From positions 1-64,000 of the forward strand of contig NZ_QLLY01000016.1 in assembly GCF_003259365.1 (NCBI RefSeq): a stretch of DNA of 64,000 bases, written 5' to 3'. Below, in pieces: positions 16,055 to 24,111 of this stretch (the stretch's first letter is position 1; the number at the start of each line of letters is the position of its first letter). The notes under the pieces are model-generated. The model saw only the letters and a program-made list of their open reading frames with translations. It had not been told where the DNA came from and did not search any database. Source of the DNA: Streptomyces sp. PsTaAH-137. GTDB taxonomy: Bacteria > Actinomycetota > Actinomycetes > Streptomycetales > Streptomycetaceae. The translations under genes and the position numbers were made by a program.

Positions 16055-16918
16055 CTAATCGTAGGCCGGATCGCAGGCCGGGGTGTTCGCCGGGCTGCAG
16101 TCGTTGGAGTCGGCGGGCGGGCACCCGACCGCGGCGCGGGGGATGCTCGCCGCGACGTCTTTCCACGCCTGTCCGTCGAACACCGCGGCGAGACCATCGT
16201 CGCGCGCATTGCCCGTGGGCAGGAACCGGCCGAGCACGCACGGCACCACGGTGCCGTCGCCCATGACCGCAGCCCGGGCGTCCGCGCACCGGCCGCACAG
16301 GTCCGCCTGGCTCGGCGGGTGGACCTCCGCCCGCCCGACGCTGCGCACGTGGTCCAGGTTCACCCTCGCCACTCCGAGCTCCACCAGCTCCTCGCGTGCC
16401 TGCGTGATCCGCTGCCCGTCGAACACGCCGACAACGCCGACCTGCACCCGGATGTTCTTCTCCAGCGCGAGCTGGATGTTCGCCCTCGTTGCCGCGTGCG
16501 AGCCCGGCCGGCCGGTCACCCGGTCGTGCTCCTCGGCGACGTCGCTGTAGTACGACGTGCCCAGCGAGACACGCGGGTGAGCGAACCACCGCCAGTGCAT
16601 GCTCGTGACGCTGTACAGGTTGGTGTACACCTGCACATCCAGGCCGACGTGGAGCGCGTGATGGATCAGCTCCTCGAAGTGGGGGTGGAGCGTCGGCTCG
16701 CCGCCGATGAACTGGACCCGCTGCACGCCGAGTTCGGCGGCCTCGCTCATCACCGACTTCCAGTCGGCGGTCGACAGAGACCCGTGGCCCTTCTTCGGGC
16801 CGGCCTTCGCGTAACACAGCTTTGGGCAGGTCAGCTGGCACTGTTCGGTGATCTCCAGCTCCAAGAACGCCGGGACCCTCTGGCCGGGCGGTGCCTGCGG
16901 GGCGATCGCCATCGTCAT
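16055..16918 (-). CDS. radical SAM protein with CxxxCxxxC cluster motif
   Basis: 287 residues. LEITEQCQLTCPKLCYAKAG places Cys at 27, 31 and 35, so the spacing is CxxxCxxxC rather than the usual CxxxCxxC. VQFIGGEPTLHP is the SAM-binding GGEP motif. The C-terminal third has further Cys (LCGRCADARAAV, VVPCVLGRFLPTGNARD, then GCPP, DCSP, ACDP), suggesting a SPASM-like auxiliary cluster. ATG 16912 may be the true start because GGGAG lies 6 bases ahead of it. It sits between PhyH-like and PCMT-like genes, as in RiPP maturation operons. Confidence 0.8.
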   Translation of the reverse strand: MTMAIAPQAPPGQRVPAFLELEITEQCQLTCPKLCYAKAGPKKGHGSLSTADWKSVMSEAAELGVQRVQFIGGEPTLHPHFEELIHHALHVGLDVQVYTNLYSVTSMHWRWFAHPRVSLGTSYYSDVAEEHDRVTGRPGSHAATRANIQLALEKNIRVQVGVVGVFDGQRITQAREELVELGVARVNLDHVRSVGRAEVHPPSQADLCGRCADARAAVMGDGTVVPCVLGRFLPTGNARDDGLAAVFDGQAWKDVAASIPRAAVGCPPADSNDCSPANTPACDPAYD

Positions 16919-17016
16919 CTCCCTTCGACTGCAGCTGTTGATGCTGGACCCGGCGCGGGCATCCGCCCCCGCGGGGGATCGGTGTCAGACGGATTGCCCG
17001 CGCCGGGGGTATGGGT

Positions 17017-17601
17017 TCACCAGGACGTCCCGCTGACCGGCCGCAGGTCGGGCTGCGCGTGCTCGCGCCTCGCGACGGCGCCGGGCGCCACGTACCGCAC
17101 GCTCACGGCCACGCGGGGAGCGCTTCCCTGGTGGGGCAGACAGCGGTGAACGAGCCGGGTGTCCATCAGGAGCCCGCTGCCCGCGGGCCGTTCGATGGAC
17201 AAGCCCTGCGCGAGGTCCTGGCGCTGTACTGCGCCGCCGTACGGCGGGTAGTCGGCGCGCTGCGAGCCGGGGATCACGTGCAGGCCCGCCGTCGTGTCCG
17301 TGAGCGCGAGCCACAGGGACACCGACCTGCCGGCGTCCAGGACGTGGCGGTCGATGACGCCGTCCAGCTGCCACGGCACCGCGACGTCCGGGCCGAGCAG
17401 GTTCCGCACGACGTACAGCAGCCGCGGCGTGCGCACCACGCTCTGCGCCCACTCCTGTCTCACGTGCTGGTCGCGGATCACCGTCGTGCGTGCGACCTCG
17501 TGCTCGCGTATCCGCTCGGCCGCGCAGGCGCGCGCCGTCTCCGGGCGGCACCAGCCGTTGAGCAGCCGGTAGCCGCGCGCGCAGAACAGGCCGGCCGTCA
17601 T
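17017..17601 (-). CDS. PhyH-like 2-oxoglutarate/Fe(II) oxygenase homologue
   Basis: 194 residues from ATG 17601 (ATGA overlap with the upstream HATPase stop). The fold pattern LLYVVRNLLGPDVAVPWQLD, GRSVSLWLALTDTTAGLHVI, PGSQRADYPPYGG and DTRLVHRCLPHQGSAPRVAV matches phytanoyl-CoA dioxygenase relatives. The first iron ligand position, normally PWHxD, reads PWQLD, so the first His is Gln. Distal His and Arg positions are kept. It may be inactive, use another ligand, or be a halogenase-like variant; this is not resolvable here. Confidence 0.65.
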   Translation of the reverse strand: MTAGLFCARGYRLLNGWCRPETARACAAERIREHEVARTTVIRDQHVRQEWAQSVVRTPRLLYVVRNLLGPDVAVPWQLDGVIDRHVLDAGRSVSLWLALTDTTAGLHVIPGSQRADYPPYGGAVQRQDLAQGLSIERPAGSGLLMDTRLVHRCLPHQGSAPRVAVSVRYVAPGAVARREHAQPDLRPVSGTSW

Positions 17602-17984
17602 CGCGCGCCCGGCAGTTGGGCGCGGACGGTCTTGCCGCCCTCGGCGCGCAGGAACCACGACAGCGTCCCGCCCAGCCCCCGGATCAGGAGCAGACCGCGC
17701 CCGCGCTCCTCGTCGTCGGCCACGGGGGCCCGTACGACGCTGAAGCCGGGGAAGGCCGGCAGCGGGTCGGACACGTCGATGAGGAGTGCCCCGTCGCCGA
17801 GCAGCGCCAGGCGCAGGACCATCGTTGCGTTCATGAGGCGGCCGTGGTGGAGCGCGTTGGTGACCAGCTCGTTGGCGACGAGCGTCGCCTCCTCGTGGTC
17901 ACCCGACCAGCGCCACAGATGCAGCCGCCGCCGGACGTGGTCCCGTATCGCGGGCAGACAGCTGTAGATCATCGTGCTCTCCAT
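17598..17984 (-). CDS. anti-sigma-type histidine-kinase-like ATPase
   Basis: 128 residues from ATG 17984. The HATPase_c fold is evident: EEATLVANELVTNALHHGRL (N box), DVSDPLPAFPGF (G1-like, with DPLP instead of a Gly-rich D-x-G) and GRGLLLIRGLGGTLSWFL (G2). Streptomyces encode many such single-domain ATPases, often beside XRE regulators. It is the first gene of the four-gene minus operon; an extended start near 18089 is possible but less coding-like. Confidence 0.8.
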   Translation of the reverse strand: MESTMIYSCLPAIRDHVRRRLHLWRWSGDHEEATLVANELVTNALHHGRLMNATMVLRLALLGDGALLIDVSDPLPAFPGFSVVRAPVADDEERGRGLLLIRGLGGTLSWFLRAEGGKTVRAQLPGAR

Positions 17985-18323
17985 GGACCACTCCCGAAGT
18001 ATGGGGGCGGGGGCGGGGGCGGTCGACGACGTGGCCGTCTCGCCCGCTGACTGATGCGCTGCTCTGGTGTGTGGTGAGTCCACGCCCACGGCTCACACCC
18101 TTCTGACGGGTTTCCTTGGGCATTTCAGGCTGGCAACTGAGCACCGACGGAGCTACCCACCGACCAACGCCGGAACGGGCCGCTCACGTTGACGTTCCCC
18201 GCCGGACCGACGCCGGAATCGCGCCACAATGGTCAACTGACCCACGATTAGGGCAAGTTGGTATGTGAGGGATCTACCGTCGGCACTGCGATGTGACGGT
18301 GGTCGGCGAGAGGGGAGGCACAC

Positions 18324-19661
18324 GTGCTGTTCTTCCGGCTGGCGCTGGAACGGCGTGGCATCAAGAGCCACGACGAGTTCATGCCGTCCTTCAGGCAAGC
18401 AGCGGCTCGCCTGCACCTGACAGGCGTGGACCCCGCCCCGAGAACCTTCGAGGGCTGGCTCTACGACGGGCGCCGCCCCCAGCGGGCCTACCGCCCCGTG
18501 CTCGTCGAAATGCTCGGCTACTCCATCGACGACCTCTGGACGGACGTGCCGGCCGGGACCGATCCCGACATCGTTCCCCTCGTCGGCACCCCGCGCATCG
18601 CACACCGCGTCGAGACCGGCGCGGAGCTCAGCGACATGAGGAGGAGCGGCACCATGGCCGTCCGACGCGCACGACAGTTCGTCTTCGACACCGACCGCGA
18701 CCGGCTGGGCGAGAACACCATCCCCCTGCTGCACGCCGAGGTCGCCAGACTCGTCACCGACTACCCGCGCGTTCCGCTCTCGCAGATCTGGGACGACCTC
18801 CTCGACGCCCAGGACCAGGTCATCAGCAATCTGGAGACCGGCCGCCACAAGCCCTCGCAGCTGCGTGACCTGAACGTCGCCGCGGCGATCCTCGGGTTCC
18901 TCGTCGCCAAGGGCCTGAACGACGTGGAGGACCGCGATCAGGCCCGCACCATGAGCCTCCTCGCGGTGGCTTTCGCCCGCGACGCCGAGCACCCCGGGCT
19001 CGTCGGCCTCATCCACGGCCTGCAGTCCCTCATCGAGTACTGGGCCGACCGGCCCGGCGACGCCCTGTTCTACGCGAAGAAGGGCAGCGCGCTCACCGCC
19101 GACCTCCACGGGACCGTCGGCCTGTGGCTCCTGGGCCTCCAGGCCCGCGCGGCCGCCGTCCTCGGCGACGCCGACACCGCCCACGCCACGAACCAGGAAG
19201 CCCTGGAGCGCCGCGAGCACGTCGTCCCCGACGACCTCGACGAACTCGGCGGCCTGCTCACCTACTCCCAGGCCAAACAGAACTACTACACCGTCGAGAC
19301 CGGCGCCCTCCTCGGCCAGGGCACCCCCACCCTGGCCCACCAGGCCGAGACCGCGGTCCGCGCCTTTTCCGACCCATCGGCCCCCGACTGGGCGTTCGGC
19401 GACCTCGCGGGCGCCCAGTGCAACCAGGCCCTCATCCTCCTCAACAGCGACGAACTCGACGGCGCCGCCGCGGCGATCCGCCCCGTCCTCGACCTCCCAC
19501 CAGCGTTCCGCAACAACGGCGTCATCGTCTCCGCACTGCGCGTACGGCAGGCACTCCTGGCCGGACCGGCCCGCACCGCCATCACCTCCCGCGGCCTCAC
19601 CGAGGAGCTCGCCGCCTACGCACCCCGACGCGCCGCCCTGCCCAGCGGAGCCCGGGGATAA
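18324..19661 (+). CDS. XRE-like regulator with TPR-like C-terminus
   Basis: 445 residues from GTG 18324. The N-terminal region (FRQAAARLHLTG, TFEGWLYDGRRPQRAYRPVL) resembles a degenerate Cro/C1 HTH. The rest is helical-repeat sequence (LWLLGLQARAAAVLGDADTA, NQEALERREHVVPDDLDELG), like the Streptomyces NsdA-type regulators. It is divergent from the HATPase operon across 339 bases that hold no other gene, and is likely its regulator. The GNAT gene follows 10 bases after its stop. Confidence 0.7.
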   Translation: MLFFRLALERRGIKSHDEFMPSFRQAAARLHLTGVDPAPRTFEGWLYDGRRPQRAYRPVLVEMLGYSIDDLWTDVPAGTDPDIVPLVGTPRIAHRVETGAELSDMRRSGTMAVRRARQFVFDTDRDRLGENTIPLLHAEVARLVTDYPRVPLSQIWDDLLDAQDQVISNLETGRHKPSQLRDLNVAAAILGFLVAKGLNDVEDRDQARTMSLLAVAFARDAEHPGLVGLIHGLQSLIEYWADRPGDALFYAKKGSALTADLHGTVGLWLLGLQARAAAVLGDADTAHATNQEALERREHVVPDDLDELGGLLTYSQAKQNYYTVETGALLGQGTPTLAHQAETAVRAFSDPSAPDWAFGDLAGAQCNQALILLNSDELDGAAAAIRPVLDLPPAFRNNGVIVSALRVRQALLAGPARTAITSRGLTEELAAYAPRRAALPSGARG

Positions 19662-19671
19662 GGTCACAGAC

Positions 19672-20238
19672 ATGTACCCGGTCGACCGAGCTGGCCAGCG
19701 GCTGCGCCTGCGTGAACTCCACCCCGACGACGTGGACGCGGTGTTCGCCGTCTACGGCAGCGCGGAAGCGACGCAGCACATGTCGTTCGAACCCCGATCG
19801 CGCGAGCAGGTCGGCCAGATCATCGACCGGGCCACCCAGTCGGCCACCACCGACCCCCGCACCGAGTACGCGCTCGCCGTCACCACACAGGACGACGGCG
19901 ACGTGATCGGCTTCGCCCGGCTCGCCCTCGACCCCCACCAACCCCAGGGCGCCACCATCGGATTCGCGCTGCGCCCCGACACGTGGGGAGCCGGGCGCGG
20001 CCTCGAAACCGTGCACCTCCTCCTGGACCTGGGCTTCGACGGTCTCGGCCTGCACCGCATCTGGGGTGCCCGCTCGCCCCTCAACACCGCGAGCGCCCGC
20101 ACCCTCACCGCGGCGGGCCTCATCGAGGAAGGTGTCATCCGCGAGCACGTCCGCAAAAACGGCCAGTGGCGGGACTCCGTCGTCCACGCCATCCTCGACC
20201 GCGAGTGGCCCAAGACGCCCCGTACGCGCACCGTGTGA
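19672..20238 (+). CDS. RimJ/RimL-type GNAT N-acetyltransferase
   Basis: 188 residues. RLRLRELHPDDVDAVFAVYG, VIGFARLALDPHQPQGATIG, FALRPDTWGAGRGLETVHLL and LHRIWGARSPLNTASARTLT give GNAT motifs D, A (WGAGRG in place of Q-x-x-G-x-G/A) and B. Members acetylate protein N-termini or small amines; the target is unknown. It lies 10 bases after the XRE regulator stop and is probably co-transcribed. Confidence 0.85.
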   Translation: MYPVDRAGQRLRLRELHPDDVDAVFAVYGSAEATQHMSFEPRSREQVGQIIDRATQSATTDPRTEYALAVTTQDDGDVIGFARLALDPHQPQGATIGFALRPDTWGAGRGLETVHLLLDLGFDGLGLHRIWGARSPLNTASARTLTAAGLIEEGVIREHVRKNGQWRDSVVHAILDREWPKTPRTRTV

Positions 20239-20366
20239 CCGTACGGGGCGCAAAGCACACGCCGCCGGGCGGGCCGGCCGTGAACCTCCCGCAGCCGATC
20301 ACCCGTGCCGGTGGTCGCGGGCGCGGCGGCCGCGGCTGCCGCGCCCGCGAACGGGAAGCTGGCGGG

Positions 20367-20888
20367 ATGCGCCGTCTACTCCTCGTCCTGTCCGTTGTGC
20401 TCACTGTGGGGGCCACAGGGTGTGCCACCGTGGACGGGCGGGCTGGTGACGAGCGTTCTCCCGCCGTGCACCGCCAGCTGGTGCCGGACGGCAGCAGCGA
20501 ACCGGTATCTCCCATCACGACCGACCCTGTCGTCCAGGGCGCGACGAGGCAGGCCCTCGTGGACACGGCCGGAGCCACGCCGCACGCCGTGAAAAAGCGC
20601 GCCCGGAACCCAGTACCGGTGCGGTCGACGCCGGTGCCGCACCGGCCGCGCCGCCCGGCCGGTCAGGTCCACCGCCCGGCGCCGGTCATGCGTACGCCCG
20701 CCGAGCGGCACACGGACGTCCGGCCGGCCGCTCCGCACCGACGGGCGAGGGCACCCCGTCACCGCCCGGCCGTACCACGGCCCAAGCCGTTCGGCACCTA
20801 CGCCGACTTGGGTGTGGTGTGCGGCTGGTCGAAGCAGGCCAGTCTGGATCCGGCGCTCACCGCAGCCTGCCGCCGGACGGCGCGCTGA
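20367..20888 (+). CDS. small Pro/Arg-rich lipoprotein
   Basis: 173 residues. MRRLLLVLSVVLTVGATGC is a signal peptide ending in a lipobox-like ATGC. The mature part is basic and Pro/Arg/His-rich (VPHRPRRPAGQVHRPAPV, HRRARAPRHRPAVPRP) with a short structured end FGTYADLGVVCGWSKQASLD. It is probably a surface-anchored, cell-wall-interacting protein; the family is unknown. The CTAG element begins directly after its stop codon. Confidence 0.6.
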   Translation: MRRLLLVLSVVLTVGATGCATVDGRAGDERSPAVHRQLVPDGSSEPVSPITTDPVVQGATRQALVDTAGATPHAVKKRARNPVPVRSTPVPHRPRRPAGQVHRPAPVMRTPAERHTDVRPAAPHRRARAPRHRPAVPRPKPFGTYADLGVVCGWSKQASLDPALTAACRRTAR

Positions 20889-20990
20889 CTAGTGCCGTAG
20901 CAGGCAACGTTTGCCGTGCATCAGTGTTCAACCGGTGCGTCTCAGCCACGAGCCTTTGAACCTTTACCCAAAGGTTCCCGGTCACGCTAG
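20889..20990. repeat. MITE-like CTAG element
   Basis: 102 bases starting CTAGTGCCGTAG and ending in CGGTCACGCTAG. The ends are imperfect inverted repeats of the same type as those at 4113 and 4875-4914 (shared core GTGACCGGGAAC). It also has an internal hairpin AACCTTTACCCAAAGGTT. It has no coding capacity and separates the lipoprotein stop from the next small gene. Confidence 0.5.
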
Positions 20991-20997
20991 TGTTCGA

Positions 20998-21171
20998 ATG
21001 GTGTCGCCACAGGAGCCCGCGTTACGCCAGAGGTCAGCTGCCGAGCTGAACGCGCTGATCCGAGATCTGATCCTGCGAACAGGCGGAACCCTCAACGCCG
21101 AGGAGCAGCGCGAGTACGAGGAGCTGGTCGTGCAGTGGGCGGCGGCCGACCGACGCCAAGCGTGGCAGTGA
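20998..21171 (+). CDS. 57-residue hypothetical protein
   Basis: MVSPQEPALRQRSAAELNAL, IRDLILRTGGTLNAEEQREY, EELVVQWAAADRRQAWQ: charged, helical, with an E-E-Q-x-x-Y/E-E-L pattern common in small actinobacterial proteins encoded beside regulators. No clear ribosome binding site, because the CTAG element ends 7 bases before the ATG. Function unknown. Confidence 0.5.
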   Translation: MVSPQEPALRQRSAAELNALIRDLILRTGGTLNAEEQREYEELVVQWAAADRRQAWQ

Positions 21172-21314
21172 AGCAGGAACTGCGTCGGGAACGCCAAGGC
21201 GAGGGCGGGTGAGTTCCGGCCAGTTGGACTGTTTCGGCCGTAGCGCGAGGAGGTCTTGTTGAATCCTTGTCAGGGAGTGGCAGCAGATGCTGAGGGGTGA
21301 ACCGGGGATGCAGC

Positions 21315-21638
21315 ATGGCTGAGCACAGCGAACCGCAGCAGGACGCGCTGGTCCCGTACCGCAACTACCTGCATCACGTGATGGGGTGTGCTGCCTGCGC
21401 GCATCCGCCGGTCCTGTGTCCGATCGGCAGAGGGCTGAAGTCCTTTTACCGCGAGGCGAGACGAGCGAATGCGGACGGCCTGGAGGGGGATGGGCCGGGC
21501 TCCGCCGTTCACGGGGATACGGGATCGGCGGAGCCGGCCGCCGCTGCGAGCAGCGACACTTCTTCTATGCCCCTCCCCGTGGCGCTGCAACACCGCTCTC
21601 CCTGCCCGGTAGCGCGCCAGGAGCCGCGGCCGCGATAG
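21315..21638 (+). CDS. small Cys-containing hypothetical protein
   Basis: 107 residues from ATG 21315. The N-terminal half, ALVPYRNYLHHVMGCAACAH and PPVLCPIGRGLKSFYREARR, has a CxxC and a third Cys and looks like a small metal-binding motif. The second half is low-complexity and may be non-native. GGGG precedes the start. No known family is recognised. Confidence 0.4.
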   Translation: MAEHSEPQQDALVPYRNYLHHVMGCAACAHPPVLCPIGRGLKSFYREARRANADGLEGDGPGSAVHGDTGSAEPAAAASSDTSSMPLPVALQHRSPCPVARQEPRPR

Positions 21639-21709
21639 CTTCTCGGGGCTGACGTCCGGGCGGCCACTGCCGGATTGCTGTCGGGGGCTCCTGGCCGTAG
21701 TGATGAGTC

Positions 21710-22003
21710 ATGACACCTCTGATCGCCGTGCCGTCCCGCATCCTCGCCGAGGTCACCGAGCTGCTGCAGTACGGCCTCACCAAGAACTGCGACCAGTCGG
21801 CCGCCGCGCTCGCCAACCTGCAAAAGCAGAGCGCGGGCTACCAGGACCTGGCTGCGGTCCCGCTCTCCGCCGACCTGCTCCAGCAGATGCACAGAACGCT
21901 CCTCGTGCTGTGCATCACAGCCGGCTCCGACTTCCCGCCGGGGGAGAAGGTCGTCCGCTTCGCCCGCAACGCCGACCACCTCCTGGACTTCGTCTCCGAC
22001 TGA
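21710..22003 (+). CDS. 97-residue hypothetical protein
   Basis: MTPLIAVPSRILAEVTELLQ, YGLTKNCDQSAAALANLQKQ, then VVRFARNADHLLDFVSD. All-helical, soluble, Leu-rich pattern with normal codon bias. No domain is recognised. It lies 135 bases upstream of the HTH-like gene of module copy B on the same strand. Confidence 0.55.
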   Translation: MTPLIAVPSRILAEVTELLQYGLTKNCDQSAAALANLQKQSAGYQDLAAVPLSADLLQQMHRTLLVLCITAGSDFPPGEKVVRFARNADHLLDFVSD

Positions 22004-22104
22004 CCGGCGGCAAGCCCCACCGCCGTCACCGTCTGAAGGTGCGCCTGATGTGCTGCCTTGCCCGACCGAGCCCAGGGGTAGGGTCGCGGGCATGCACCTG
22101 GTCC

Positions 22105-22724
22105 GACCAACCACTGACCTTCTGGGGAGGGGTGACGGATGCCGGACCGCAATCATGAGTTCGGGAAGTTCGGGGCGCAGGGCATCAAGGGGCATGAGGC
22201 CGTGGCGCGTCAGCTCGATGCGCTCGCCGGATTCATCGCGACGCCCATCACTGTGCGCCGTGGTCTGATGGCCCGCCTGCACTACCTCACGCGTTCCGAC
22301 CGGGCCCGCGAGGCCGCGAGGGGAGCCGGCCTCACGGTCACCGACCGGACCCTGAAAGCGTGGCTGGACGGCAAGCGCACCCCCACCAGGCAGAACCTGG
22401 ACCGTATCGACCGCGCCTACAGGTCGGTACGGCGGCAGAACGTCGCCCGGCATCTGCTGCAGCGCCTGAACAAGGCTGGTCGCGGCACCCGGGTTGAGTT
22501 CCACCCCCTCAATCAGTCGCAGGTGAACCGGCCGCACGTGCGCGCCATCTCCTTTCGCACGCTGAACGTCCGCAGGTGGGATGCCGTGGTGAACGCGTGG
22601 GCAGATGACGATGACACTGCGCTCGGCCACGCCTGGTTCGACGACATCGCCGCTGACCTCGGATCCGACTACGGCTCCTACGAGTACGTGACGAACATCG
22701 GCTTCGCCGCCTGACCCCCGGGGG
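22105..22724 (+). repeat. module repeat copy B, HTH-like gene
   Basis: Counterpart of 5852-6470, collinear without net indel. In this copy the HTH-like gene keeps its ATG start (22139), with a GGGGAGGGGTGACGG Shine-Dalgarno-like run ahead of it. Confidence 0.85.
22139..22714 (+). CDS. HTH-like protein, full-length copy
   Basis: 191 residues from ATG 22139. An N-terminal segment (HEFGKFGAQGIKGHEAVARQ, LDALAGFIATPITVRRGLMA) is followed by the helix-turn-helix-like GLTVTDRTLKAWLDGKRTPT, a basic helix VRRQNVARHLLQRLNKAGRG, and an acidic end (WADDDDTALGHAWFDD, GSDYGSYEYVTNIGFAA). It could be a DNA-binding replication or terminus-type protein of a mobile element; I cannot name it. The membrane coiled-coil gene starts 74 bases downstream. 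Confidence 0.65.
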   Translation: MPDRNHEFGKFGAQGIKGHEAVARQLDALAGFIATPITVRRGLMARLHYLTRSDRAREAARGAGLTVTDRTLKAWLDGKRTPTRQNLDRIDRAYRSVRRQNVARHLLQRLNKAGRGTRVEFHPLNQSQVNRPHVRAISFRTLNVRRWDAVVNAWADDDDTALGHAWFDDIAADLGSDYGSYEYVTNIGFAA

Positions 22725-22787
22725 AGAGGGGGGATCCTGGAGCGCGCGGAAGGACCGGATGCGAGCAGTGCGAGCGAGGGACACACG

Positions 22788-23738
22788 ATGACTGACACGG
22801 CGGGGCCTGCGCCCCTGCCCGGCCCCGTCATGGACCCGGCTCTCTCACCAGACGAGCGCGAGCGGCTCCGTGAGCTGGACCAGCCGCAGGCTGCCACCAG
22901 CGCCGGCCGGGGCGTCCTCAAAGGTGCAGCGGCCGGAACAGTCGTCTTCGGACTGGGGTGGCTGATCACTCCCACAGACGACCGGGCCACGGACGACGAC
23001 GCCGGCGGCGGCGAGATGATGCACGCCCTGCACCATCTCCTCACCACCGCCCACACCTACCTCGGGCTGGCCGCTGCCCTCAGCCTGGTCTTCCTCATCG
23101 TCGCCCTCACCGCGGTCATCGCGACGTCCCGGAGCAGCACCCGCAGCCACGAGAAGGGCGAACGCCAACTCACCGCACTGCGCCAGCACGTCATCGGGCA
23201 CACCGATCTGTGCCCGCAGGCACAAGCTCTCCTGGTACGCACGCAGCAGGCCAAGCACGCCATCCTGAGCTCACGCGTGCACCGTCACGGACTCCTCGAC
23301 CGGCAGCGCAACCTCACAGAGCTTCCCGTTCAGGAGTGGGAGATCGCTACAGACCTGTGCACCTACTCCCGCCTGCTCGACCAGACGCCCGACGCCGCCA
23401 CCCGCGCCGTGGGGCAGCTCGTGAAGCAGCGCAACGAGGCGCTGGACCGGTCGTTCGAGCACCTCACCAAGCGCGTTGAGGCACTGGAGAACTACGCCCA
23501 GCACGCCGCGGAGGCCGATGCCCGCTACCAGGAGGCACAGCAGGTACAGCAGCTCACCGACGGCACCGACGAAGTCCTTGATCTGCTGGCCGGCTCGGCG
23601 CGCAGCGATCTCGCTGTCACCGAGCTGGACGCCATGGCCCAGCAGGCGGCCGCCATTACCGCAACGTTCACCACCGTTCTCGACGCGACCAAAGACGCCG
23701 CAGTGATCGCCCTGCCCGCCCGCCGCACCTCCAGTTGA
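22788..23738 (+). CDS. membrane protein with long coiled coil
   Basis: 316 residues. Hydrophobic segments at about 40-60 (GVLKGAAAGTVVFGLGWLI) and 85-110 (YLGLAAALSLVFLIVALTAV) give two membrane helices. Most of the rest is charged heptad-like helix (LTKRVEALENYAQHAAEADA, RYQEAQQVQQLTDGTDEVLD). The extreme C-terminus, VIALPARRTSS, is conserved in module copy A although the rest of the gene is gone there. Function unknown; it is convergent with the ligase fragment. Confidence 0.65.
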   Translation: MTDTAGPAPLPGPVMDPALSPDERERLRELDQPQAATSAGRGVLKGAAAGTVVFGLGWLITPTDDRATDDDAGGGEMMHALHHLLTTAHTYLGLAAALSLVFLIVALTAVIATSRSSTRSHEKGERQLTALRQHVIGHTDLCPQAQALLVRTQQAKHAILSSRVHRHGLLDRQRNLTELPVQEWEIATDLCTYSRLLDQTPDAATRAVGQLVKQRNEALDRSFEHLTKRVEALENYAQHAAEADARYQEAQQVQQLTDGTDEVLDLLAGSARSDLAVTELDAMAQQAAAITATFTTVLDATKDAAVIALPARRTSS

Positions 23739-24100
23739 GATCCGGCCGGGGTGCCCTTCGTCAGCGCAGGCGTGTCACCGTGACGGTGGCGTGCCTGGTC
23801 GTCCCGGCCTCGACTTCCGCGACCAGGCCCGCGCTCATCGTCGTGTATTCGTCTCCGTCGTCCACCCGCGCGCGCCCGCCGGTCCCGGACGTCGCCGTGT
23901 GTCGGGCCACTTCGAGCGCGACGTGCGCGGGTACCGCCCGGGACAGCACGGTGCGTCCGTCCGGCAGTCGGAGAGCGAGCCGCCGCGGCCGCGCGGCAGG
24001 GCCGACGTACCCGACCACTGCGGCGTCCGTCGTCTTGCTGTGCCGCACCTTCTGAAAGACCCTGACGCCGCCCCGGTACGGGCTGGCCGCGCGCTTGGCG
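23701..24100 (+). repeat. module repeat copy B, ligase C-terminus
   Basis: Counterpart of 6963-7362. Identity starts inside the coiled-coil gene's last codons and stops at the GCGCTTGGCG junction, after which copy A continues as ligase and copy B becomes a nuclease fragment. Confidence 0.85.
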
Positions 24101-24107
24101 CCGATGA
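23761..24107 (-). pseudogene. ATP-dependent DNA ligase C-terminal fragment
   Basis: About 115 residues in one intact frame: AKRAASPYRGGVRVFQKVRH, AAVVGYVGPAARPRRLALRL, VDDGDEYTTMSAGLVAEVEA, ending TVTVTRLR with TGA at 23763-23761. It is the OB-domain end of the ligase with its proper stop. Upstream motifs are absent because the sequence switches to a nuclease fragment at about 24110. No start codon belongs to it. Confidence 0.75.
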
Positions 24108-24111
24108 ACCG

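Noticed and set aside
16919..17016. Precursor peptide between the radical SAM and PhyH-like genes
   Set aside because: The 98 bases contain no start with a ribosome binding site and a plausible peptide.
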